Source of the DNA: UBA3071 sp965369635
Lineage (GTDB): Bacteria > Chloroflexota > Anaerolineae > UBA3071
Assembly (NCBI GenBank): GCA_965369635.1
Contig: CBDURC010000130.1
Span: forward strand, 1-8,656
Length of the DNA: 8,656 bases
Direction of reading: 5' to 3'
The notes below the pieces were generated by a model that saw nothing but the letters and a program-made list of their open reading frames with translations, did no database searches and was not told the DNA's origin. Position numbers and translations under genes: made by a program. Positions 1 through 6,204 of this stretch are shown piece after piece. Each line of letters opens with the position of its first letter. Within the stretch, counting starts at the first letter, position 1.

Positions 1-636
1 AGTACCGATTTCATCTTGGGCCCCGTCAACAAGCACCGGTGGATCTACTCCTGCGCCAAGCAACTCTTGGAACGAGTGCTCCATGCCTACGGGCTTCAAG
101 ATGACCTGAACTACACCATTGTCCGTCCGTTCAATTTCATCGGCCCCAAGATTGACTACCTGCCCAGCGAGACCAGCGGCGTTCCCAGGGTTTTCTCGTT
201 TTTCATGCAAGCCCTGCTCCAGGGAACGGAGATGAAACTGGTCAACGGCGGCACCCAGCGGCGGTGCTATACATATATTGACGACGCCATCGAGTGCATT
301 TACCGCATCGTTGAGAATCCCGACCGTGTGTGCGACCGCCAGATCTTCAATGTTGGCTCCCCCCACAATGAAACCAGCATCCGCCGTCTGGCCAAGCTGA
401 TGTGCCGAATCTACCACGAGACATTCGGCCAGCCTCAGCATCTGCTGCCGGCTATCGTTGACGTTTCGGCAGAAGAGTTCTACGGGAAGGGATATGATGA
501 CTCCGACCGGCGCATTCCCGATATCACCAAGGCGCGAACCCTCCTGGGATGGGAACCGCGGTACGGGCTGCGCGAAGCGCTGGAACTCACGATGCAATTC
601 TATGTCCCGGAAGACAGGACGTCGGAAGTTGGATGA
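1..636 (+). CDS. ArnA-type UDP-glucuronic acid decarboxylase-like SDR enzyme, C-terminal part (5' cut by window edge)
   Basis: Extended SDR (NAD-dependent epimerase/dehydratase) whose reading frame is open from base 1, so the N-terminal NAD-binding half lies outside the window. The visible 211 residues align by eye with the dehydrogenase domain of E. coli ArnA (recalled from memory). Shared features are GPVN-K-RWIYS at the start, the catalytic YxxxK (Y16, K20 counting from base 1), RPFN--GP, the KL--GG--RC block, and FYGKGY followed by RR-P. By that alignment the ArnA residues Y463, K467, N492, R510, K526, Y613 and R619 all have counterparts. R619 is a residue tied to decarboxylation. Known ArnA-type enzymes oxidise and decarboxylate UDP-glucuronate to UDP-4-keto-pentose, and related enzymes reduce this to UDP-xylose. 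Which product this one makes cannot be told here, nor whether a formyltransferase domain precedes it. The next gene starts 3 bases after the stop, so they are probably co-transcribed. Family call is firm; exact product is inference. Confidence 0.88.
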   Translation, partial: STDFILGPVNKHRWIYSCAKQLLERVLHAYGLQDDLNYTIVRPFNFIGPKIDYLPSETSGVPRVFSFFMQALLQGTEMKLVNGGTQRRCYTYIDDAIECIYRIVENPDRVCDRQIFNVGSPHNETSIRRLAKLMCRIYHETFGQPQHLLPAIVDVSAEEFYGKGYDDSDRRIPDITKARTLLGWEPRYGLREALELTMQFYVPEDRTSEVG

Positions 637-639
637 AGC

Positions 640-1518
640 ATGTCAAGCTTGGACGCTTCTGTGATTGTCCCCTTCTACAACGCTGAAAGGTACATAGAAG
701 ATTGCATCCACGCGCTGCTGTCGCAAAATTGGGTCGCAGATGCTTATGAGATCATCATGGTGGACAACAACTCGACGGACCGATCGGCGGAGATCGTCAA
801 GCGATATTCGCAGATCAAGCTGTTGGCGGAACACAAACAAGGAGCCTATGCGGCACGCAATCGGGGTGTCGCCGCAGCAAGGGGTTCCATTCTTGCCTTC
901 ACGGACCCGGACTGTGCACCTTGCACCGATTGGCTGCAGCACATGACGACCGCCGTGCGGCGCCCCGGCGTGGGCATTGTCCTGGGCGGTCACCCGTTCG
1001 CATCTGACTCTCCCACCCTCTCTATGCTGGCAGCTTACGAGGCGGAGAAGGCAACCTACGTCTTCTCCGGCGATATCAAGGAGGTGTATTTCGGACATAC
1101 CAACAACATGGCCGTGCGGAGAGATCTGTTCGACAGGTTAGGGCCGTTCACGCAGATCGCCCGGGGGGCGGACACCATCTTCGTGCGCCGCGCCGTGGAT
1201 GAGTATGGCTGCGACATCGCTCGCTACTGCCCCGAAGCGTGTGTACAGCATCTGGAGATCACCAGTGTATGGGACTATTACCGCAAGCAGCTCATCTACG
1301 GGCAGAGCAACCGCAACAACGCCCAGATCGCCGCCTACAGGCCGCTGACCAGCGGGGAGAGGCTTCAGATTCTCAGGAACACCATTCGGGGGAGGAGTTA
1401 TTCCGCGGCAGAGCCGACTCTGCTATCGTGCCTTCTTGGCCTCGGAGCGGTCTGTTATGAGTCCGGGCGATGGCGTGCAATCCGTCGAAAACTGGCTCGC
1501 TGGAGGCTGCCTCTGTGA
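640..1518 (+). CDS. Family 2 glycosyltransferase (GT-A fold)
   Basis: Protein of 292 residues that should transfer a sugar from a nucleotide donor to a growing glycan on the cytoplasmic side. The N-terminal GT-A domain opens with SVIVPFYNAERYIEDC (about residues 7-22). The nucleotide-binding VDNNSTDRS follows at 41-49, then GAYAARNRG at 68-76 and the metal-binding DxD as D89-P-D91. The acceptor half has NNMAVRRDLF (155-164) followed by GPF and a GADTIF segment (176-181), where family members usually carry the catalytic acid. The last 80 residues are basic with one weak hydrophobic stretch (about 262-272). No clear membrane anchor is present, so it may be cytoplasmic or peripheral. The ATG lies 3 bases after the upstream stop, and its end overlaps the next gene. 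Donor and acceptor cannot be predicted. It serves as an intact reference for the broken family 2 gene at 7680-8493. Confidence 0.92.
   Translation: MSSLDASVIVPFYNAERYIEDCIHALLSQNWVADAYEIIMVDNNSTDRSAEIVKRYSQIKLLAEHKQGAYAARNRGVAAARGSILAFTDPDCAPCTDWLQHMTTAVRRPGVGIVLGGHPFASDSPTLSMLAAYEAEKATYVFSGDIKEVYFGHTNNMAVRRDLFDRLGPFTQIARGADTIFVRRAVDEYGCDIARYCPEACVQHLEITSVWDYYRKQLIYGQSNRNNAQIAAYRPLTSGERLQILRNTIRGRSYSAAEPTLLSCLLGLGAVCYESGRWRAIRRKLARWRLPL
1502..1506 (+). promoter_or_regulatory. Shine-Dalgarno GGAGG that sets a GTG start
   Basis: A perfect GGAGG lies 8 bases before a GTG at 1515-1517, inside the 3' end of the family 2 glycosyltransferase gene. The GTG overlaps that gene's TGA in a GTGA arrangement, typical of translational coupling. 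The only upstream alternative, ATG 1470, would give a 49-base overlap, and I saw no comparable ribosome site for it. This supports starting the heparinase-like gene at 1515. Confidence 0.75.
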
Positions 1519-3284
1519 GACCCCAGCGCTGGTTGATCGTACGCGCTCTGTGGCTGAATGCCAAGCGGGCTGGCCTGCATCGCAGCCTGTATCGCCTACG
1601 GCGACTCACAAGGATGCGATTGCTCGATCCCTACATGGCTGGTCGCCTCTATCCGCTCCCGAATGTCCATGGCCCTCTCGGTCTGACGACCGGCCAGCGC
1701 ACAGTTCTGGCCCGTCTGGCTCGTCTGCGACTCGCATCGCCTCTCGCTGGAGCATGGGATAGGGACGGCAAAAAGCTGACCTTTCTCAATCAACCGCCCT
1801 TCTCGCTGGCTTCGTCTCCAGACTGGCTGGTGTCGTCAGTAGCAGATCCCCAGTGGTCTACGGTTTTGCACAGTTGGGAGTGGGCCTGGCCGGCTCTGAC
1901 CGACACGGCCAGCAGGGATGCCCTGTTTCGTCTGTGGCGTCACTGGGTGGCGATGGTTCCCATCGGGCGAGGTCAGGCCTGGAAACCTCGTCCCACTGCC
2001 CTGCGCTTGACCGTCTGGACTGCCGCCTGGCACTTGCTGGGCGGAGACAAGGAGTTGGCTGCGGTCATCGCTCAGCATGCGGCCTTCCTGGCCGACCACC
2101 TGGAACGGGATCTGGACAACAACCACCTGGTGACGGAGGCCAAAGCGCTGGCCTGGGTGGGATTGCTCCTTCCCTGTTTACCTCAGGCCCAACGCTGGCG
2201 ACGTCTGGGACTCGATCTGCTGTGGGAGACGCTGGCGGCGCAGGTACGCAACGACGGCAGCCACATCGAGAACTCCACAAGCTATCAGGTGGCAGTTTGG
2301 CTGGATGGGCTGGAGACGGCGCTATTGTGTCAGGCCAGCGGCGAGGGGATGCCGACGGCAGTCTGGGAGACACTGGCCCGCATGGGGGAATACGCCTTGG
2401 CGCTACGTCGGCCTGACGGTCGCCTGCCCATGCTCAACGACAGCGTCGAAGATCACCCGTTGCCAGTGCGATCGCTCTTTTCCCTGGCCGCGACGGCGTT
2501 GGATCGACCCGACTTCGCCTGGGCTGCAGGTGAGGAGAATGCCCGCCCACCGTCTTTGCGTTCCCAGACCTTGCCCGACAGCGGCTACGTCGTCTTGCGC
2601 GCTGGCGCCGATCCGAACGACACCTACCTGGTCTTTGACGCCGGCAATCTGGCTGCGGCTCACTGCCCCGGCCACGGCCACGCGGATACGCTGAGCATTG
2701 AGCTTTGGGGGCGAGGAGAAGCGTTGATCCTGGACCCCGGCACCTATCAGGACGCCGCCGGGCCGTGGCGAGACTATTTCCGAGGAACGGCAGCCCACAG
2801 CACGGCCACGATAGATGGCCTGGATCAGTCCCGTTTCGCCGGGCCGTTTCGGGTGGCCGACATGGCCCGCGGCCGGATGGTCTCCGTCCAGCTCGCGGGC
2901 TCGTCACCGGAGGTAGTGGGTGAGCACGATGGGTATGCCCGGTTGGCCGATCCGGTGATCCATCGCCGCCGCCTGCGGCTGCACAGGCCGGACTTCCTGG
3001 GGATTGAGGATACCTTCTCCGGCCAAGAGGAGTATGACGTTGTCATCCGCTTGCACCTGGCGCCATCTCAGGCGGAACTTCAGGGGGCCACAAGCGCCCG
3101 GACTATCTATTCCGGCGGCACGCAGCTTCGAGTGAGGGTGGAAAGCTCAGAACCGGGTACTTTGAGCATCGAGGAAGGCTGGATCAGCCGGTCGTGGTAT
3201 CGCAAGGAGGCCAGTCCTATCTTGGCCTACAGCCTCCAGGCCAGGATGCCTGTGACCGTAACCACGTTCCTGACGATTGTCTGA
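1515..3284 (+). CDS. Heparinase II/III-like protein (polyuronate lyase superfamily)
   Basis: Protein of 589 residues from the GTG at 1515 (604 if ATG 1470 is used). The N-terminal two-thirds is Trp- and Leu-rich, consistent with the alpha/alpha toroid of the superfamily, and contains DGSHIENSTSY (about 247-257), matching the conserved DG-H-E-S--Y active-site motif. The C-terminal beta-sandwich domain begins near SGYVVLRAG (about 356). It includes HGHADTLSIEL (387-397) with its paired His residues, then LDPGTY, and RDYFRGTAAHST (419-430), the classic second His region. Known relatives cleave acidic polysaccharides such as heparan sulfate or alginate by beta-elimination, and similar proteins also sit in exopolysaccharide loci. 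No signal peptide is visible; the N-terminus is strongly basic. It may therefore act inside the cell or leave by another route. Neighbouring glycosyltransferases and sulfotransferases suggest it processes the polymer made here. Substrate is unknown. Confidence 0.9.
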   Translation: MRPQRWLIVRALWLNAKRAGLHRSLYRLRRLTRMRLLDPYMAGRLYPLPNVHGPLGLTTGQRTVLARLARLRLASPLAGAWDRDGKKLTFLNQPPFSLASSPDWLVSSVADPQWSTVLHSWEWAWPALTDTASRDALFRLWRHWVAMVPIGRGQAWKPRPTALRLTVWTAAWHLLGGDKELAAVIAQHAAFLADHLERDLDNNHLVTEAKALAWVGLLLPCLPQAQRWRRLGLDLLWETLAAQVRNDGSHIENSTSYQVAVWLDGLETALLCQASGEGMPTAVWETLARMGEYALALRRPDGRLPMLNDSVEDHPLPVRSLFSLAATALDRPDFAWAAGEENARPPSLRSQTLPDSGYVVLRAGADPNDTYLVFDAGNLAAAHCPGHGHADTLSIELWGRGEALILDPGTYQDAAGPWRDYFRGTAAHSTATIDGLDQSRFAGPFRVADMARGRMVSVQLAGSSPEVVGEHDGYARLADPVIHRRRLRLHRPDFLGIEDTFSGQEEYDVVIRLHLAPSQAELQGATSARTIYSGGTQLRVRVESSEPGTLSIEEGWISRSWYRKEASPILAYSLQARMPVTVTTFLTIV

Positions 3285-3319
3285 GGCGCAATGGGAAGGT
3301 TTTCCGCTTCTTCCGTTGA

Positions 3320-3359
3320 CAGGAACTCGAAGTTCCTGGTCGGTCTCCCGCCCGACCAG
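3320..3359 (+). repeat. Two overlapping perfect inverted repeats (alternative hairpins) between genes
   Basis: In the 143-base gap after the heparinase-like gene, CAGGAACT (3320-3327) pairs with AGTTCCTG (3331-3338) around a CGA loop. CTGGTCGG (3336-3343) pairs with CCGACCAG (3352-3359) around an 8-base loop. Both have perfect 8-bp stems and share CTG at 3336-3338, so full formation of one excludes full formation of the other. No T-run follows, so a standard intrinsic terminator is not supported. An mRNA stabiliser, a processing site or a weak attenuator are possibilities. Confidence 0.6.
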
Positions 3360-3427
3360 CCATCGAGTCGGGATCCATCGTTTCAGCTCTCTTACCAGCG
3401 CTGCAGTACGCACAGGATTGACGGTGA

Positions 3428-4276
3428 ATGGCTAGCAGAGGGACATTGCCCAATCTGATCATCATCGGGGCGCGTAAATGCGCAACCACCAGTTTGCACT
3501 ACTACCTGGGCCTGCACCCGCAGATTGCCATGTCGCGGGAGAAGGAACTGCATTTCTTTCTGTTGGAACGCAACTGGCCCCAGGGGATTGGCTGGTACAG
3601 GTCCAATTTCGTCGGTGAAGCGCAGATCCACGGGGAGGCGTCCACAAGCTACACGATGTTCCCGCAATATCGGGGTGTGCCGGAGAGAATGTACTCCGTG
3701 GTGCCAGAGGCGAAACTCATCTACGTGGTGCGCGATCCCCTCGAGCGCATCGTCTCCGATTACATCCATGAATACGCAAGGGAACAAGAACGGAGGGAGA
3801 TTTCAGAAGCTTTAGCAGGCATGGAGTGTAGTCCCTACGTGTGTCGCAGCCGATACTATATGCAACTGGAGCGATACCTGGACTTCTTTTCGCCCCGCAG
3901 CATTCTGATTCTGACCAGCGAGGAACTCTATCGCCATCGCCAGGAGACCATGCAAGAGGTGTTCAGATTCTTGGGGGTTGATGACACTTTTTTTCCCCGT
4001 AGGTTTTCCCGCATAAAACATCCCTCCAGCCACAAAAGACGCAAGACTTCCATTGGCTGTTTTCTGGCACGGACGCTGGTGATGGATGCCGTCACGCGAC
4101 TGCCCTTCGGGATACGCGGGAAGGTTGAAACGCTGCTCTATTTCCCGTTTTCACGCAAGATTGCACGACCTACGCTGGATGAGAACTTGCGAGAGGCGCT
4201 GATTGATTATCTTGCAGATGACATAAATCGACTTAGAGCGTACACTGGCCAGGACTTTGAAGAGTGGTGCATTTGA
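3428..4276 (+). CDS. PAPS-dependent sulfotransferase (heparan-sulfate-type)
   Basis: Protein of 282 residues that should transfer sulfate from PAPS to a carbohydrate hydroxyl or amine. The 5'-phosphosulfate loop is GARKCATTSL (14-23), with K17 in the catalytic-lysine position. KELHFF (39-44) follows, a block typical of the heparan N-/O-sulfotransferase type. The 3'-phosphate site is YVVRDPLERIVSDY (99-112), with R102 and S110 as the expected contacts. A C-terminal SHKRR-K segment (near 201-206) resembles the basic end of the family's PAPS-binding region. Length is normal for the domain. The start is well bounded: an in-frame TGA at 3419-3421 lies just before the ATG, and AGGA at 3414-3417 is a modest ribosome site. 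Position after the heparinase-like gene suggests the acidic glycan is sulfated. Acceptor position is unknown. Confidence 0.9.
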   Translation: MASRGTLPNLIIIGARKCATTSLHYYLGLHPQIAMSREKELHFFLLERNWPQGIGWYRSNFVGEAQIHGEASTSYTMFPQYRGVPERMYSVVPEAKLIYVVRDPLERIVSDYIHEYAREQERREISEALAGMECSPYVCRSRYYMQLERYLDFFSPRSILILTSEELYRHRQETMQEVFRFLGVDDTFFPRRFSRIKHPSSHKRRKTSIGCFLARTLVMDAVTRLPFGIRGKVETLLYFPFSRKIARPTLDENLREALIDYLADDINRLRAYTGQDFEEWCI

Positions 4277-4338
4277 TCCCAAGGTGATGCTGGGAACGCA
4301 CCCAACAACGAGGTGAAACGACAGGCGAACATGGCGTT

Positions 4339-5193
4339 ATGAAGAAGACACTTGAGATCTGTGCGAAAACCTTGGATCTAATGAAGGTTTGTCTAACATC
4401 CCTCTATGGGGGTTCTAGGAATCGCAGGCTCTTTGAAGACGTAGAGACCTATTGTATGTTCATCGGTTATCCAAGAAGCGGTCATAGTTTGATTGGTTCC
4501 TTGCTTGATGCGCATCCCAATATAATCATCGCTCACGAGTTAGGCGCACTGAAATATGTCCATGCGGGATTCAGCAAGAGACAGATCTACTATCTCTTGA
4601 TCGATAACTCTCGCGCATTTACAGAAGCGGGGAGGATATGGAGTGGATACTCATATAAAGTCCCCAATCAGTGGCAAGGCCGATTCAAGAAGCTACAGAT
4701 TATCGGAGACAAACAGGGACAGGGCGCTACGCTCCGATTGCAGGCAAGGCCCTGGCTTCGCCAGCGTTTGTGCAATCGGATTAACAGCAGTATAAGATTC
4801 ATACACATCGTCAGGAATCCCTACGATAACATAAGTACCATATTTAGGAAAGCAGGGGGAAAAGGACAAAGCGTGGAGCTAAGGGATAGTATCGAGCTGT
4901 ATTTCTCCTTGTGCCAGGCTGTCGTCGATATCAAGGGAGAGGTCAATAGTACTTGCTTCTTCGAGCTTAGGCTCGAGTCGTTTATTGACAGCCCTACAAC
5001 CCACCTGAGAGAGCTCTGTCGTTTTCTGGGGACGGACGCTTCGCCCGATTATTTGCACGATTGTGCCAGTATAGTGTTCAAATCTCCGCTCCGGAGCCGA
5101 TATGAGGTGCACTGGGATGGTGAGTCGATCAATGTTGTAGACAAGAGAATAGATCACTTTCCCTTTCTGCAAGGGTATTCTTTTGAAAGCTGA
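4339..5193 (+). CDS. Second sulfotransferase family protein, AT-richer than neighbours
   Basis: Protein of 284 residues with the PAPS-binding layout but otherwise unlike the sulfotransferase before it. The 5'-phosphosulfate loop is FIGYPRSGHSLIGSLL (41-56), followed by DAHP and an acidic H-E segment. The 3'-phosphate site is IHIVRNPYDNIST (155-167), with R159 and S166. A LRELCRFLG segment near the C-terminus is also common in the family. Roughly the first 35 residues have no recognisable domain. Hand counts give about 40-47% GC in sampled 60-base lines (4381, 4441, 4501, 4801), versus 67-68% in lines of the heparinase and flippase genes. This suggests separate acquisition. The ribosome site for ATG 4339 is poor; ATG 4381 is an alternative start. 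Substrate could be the polysaccharide, a lipid or another acceptor. Confidence 0.82.
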   Translation: MKKTLEICAKTLDLMKVCLTSLYGGSRNRRLFEDVETYCMFIGYPRSGHSLIGSLLDAHPNIIIAHELGALKYVHAGFSKRQIYYLLIDNSRAFTEAGRIWSGYSYKVPNQWQGRFKKLQIIGDKQGQGATLRLQARPWLRQRLCNRINSSIRFIHIVRNPYDNISTIFRKAGGKGQSVELRDSIELYFSLCQAVVDIKGEVNSTCFFELRLESFIDSPTTHLRELCRFLGTDASPDYLHDCASIVFKSPLRSRYEVHWDGESINVVDKRIDHFPFLQGYSFES

Positions 5194-5235
5194 CGCTCCT
5201 GAGCCAATGAACCCGTTGCCTTTGCAAAAACACCA

Positions 5236-5269
5236 CTCTAAAGTCCCACAGAGTCGTACTGGTTTAGAG
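5236..5269 (+). repeat. Inverted repeat in the gap after the second sulfotransferase
   Basis: CTCTAAA (5236-5242) and TTTAGAG (5263-5269) are perfect 7-base arms around a 20-base loop. The repeat lies 42 bases after the sulfotransferase stop. There is no T-run after it, so it is weak as a terminator. The rest of the 149-base gap (5194-5342) holds no supportable gene or promoter, only a C7 run at 5299-5305. Confidence 0.3.
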
Positions 5270-5342
5270 CAGGATTCGCCAGGGGTGTGCTATTTGCTCC
5301 CCCCCGGCATTTCGAAATGATCTAGAACATGCTCTGAAGTCG

Positions 5343-6143
5343 TTGTTTTTCCCAAGCATTTACGACCCCTACCGTATGGATTGGAAGATAGCTTTACCAT
5401 CCCATGTGTGCAAGTGGGTTTCGGCATCTGTCCCGCTGATGATCTCAGGCGCGCAGGCAGCATACGCCAATCGTGAAGCCAAAGGCTACCGCTGCCAAAG
5501 GCACATTGTCATCCACAATGGGATGGACGTAGATCAGTTCCGACCAGACCCTGAAGCTCGTGTCCGAGTGCGGACCGAATGGGCCATTCCTGAGAACGAG
5601 ACGTTGATAGGATTGGTTGGACGATTGGACCCGGTGAAAGGCCACCCTGTTTTCCTCGAGACCGCAGCCTTGCTGGCCCGCGAGCGAGCGGACGTACGCT
5701 TTGTTTGTGTGGGTGATGGCCCTGAGCCGTATCGCAGCCGTCTTCAGCGATTGGGCCAGGAATTAGGCCTGACAGACCGGCTGATCTGGGCCGGGTCACG
5801 ACAAGACATGCCCGCTGTCTACAACGCGCTGGATATTGTCTGCTCCCCTTCTTACAGCGAAGGATTCAGCCTTGTGATCGGAGAGGCGATGGCCTGTGGT
5901 GTTCCGTGTGTGGTCACAGACGTCGGCGATCCAGCCAAGATCGTAGGAGATACGGGTGTCGTGGTTCCACCGGGTGACCTGCAGGCGCTGGCCGTGGGTC
6001 TGAGAACCATGTTGCAGGAACTTCATGAGGTTGAACCTCACCTGCTTTGTGAGCGGATTGTGGGGCACTTCAGCGTGGAGACGATGGTTGATGCAACGGA
6101 GAGAGCCTTGCTGGAAGTGTGCAGTGGCGGAGTATCATGGTGA
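5343..6143 (+). CDS. Family 4 glycosyltransferase lacking its N-terminal domain (probable gene remnant)
   Basis: Family 4 glycosyltransferases have two Rossmann-like domains and usually about 360-400 residues. Only about 266 are here, covering the linker and the C-terminal donor-binding domain. Visible motifs are HIVIHNGMDVDQFRPD in the first third, the phosphate-binding GRLDPVKG (93-100), VCVGDGPE, and the EX7E motif from E173 to E181 followed by AMACGVPCVVTDVGD. The frame is open from 5268, just after a TAG at 5265-5267. The only start candidates are TTG 5343 and ATG 5376, both inside what looks like family-homologous sequence. No Shine-Dalgarno is convincing. The acceptor-binding domain was not found in any frame of the preceding gap. 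Either the gene lost its 5' end or an upstream rearrangement separated it. It is probably inactive, although the donor-site residues are intact. The flippase gene follows after 61 bases. Confidence 0.8.
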   Translation: MFFPSIYDPYRMDWKIALPSHVCKWVSASVPLMISGAQAAYANREAKGYRCQRHIVIHNGMDVDQFRPDPEARVRVRTEWAIPENETLIGLVGRLDPVKGHPVFLETAALLARERADVRFVCVGDGPEPYRSRLQRLGQELGLTDRLIWAGSRQDMPAVYNALDIVCSPSYSEGFSLVIGEAMACGVPCVVTDVGDPAKIVGDTGVVVPPGDLQALAVGLRTMLQELHEVEPHLLCERIVGHFSVETMVDATERALLEVCSGGVSW

Positions 6144-6204
6144 TAGTCGTTTTCTCTGGGCACAGGCACAGAAAAACGAGGGCTCCGGGTACGGTCACGC
6201 TTTC

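Noticed and set aside
2434..2907. 157-codon - strand open frame within the heparinase-like gene
   Set aside because: Arg/Pro-rich composition typical of an antisense shadow, lying fully over the conserved lyase domain on the + strand.
3316..3321. TTGACA, a perfect -35-like hexamer in the gap before the first sulfotransferase
   Set aside because: At 16-18 bases downstream the sequence is GC-rich and has no TATAAT-like element, and the hexamer partly overlaps the hairpin arm. No promoter can be supported.
5207..5320. 37-codon + strand open frame in the gap before the GT4 fragment
   Set aside because: No ribosome site, no similarity to a GT4 N-terminal domain, and low-information sequence.
6025..6204. 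N-terminal extension of the flippase into the GT4 gene
   Set aside because: The extra 60 residues overlap conserved-frame GT4 coding sequence and lack membrane or family character; starts at 6205 or 6235 fit the family.
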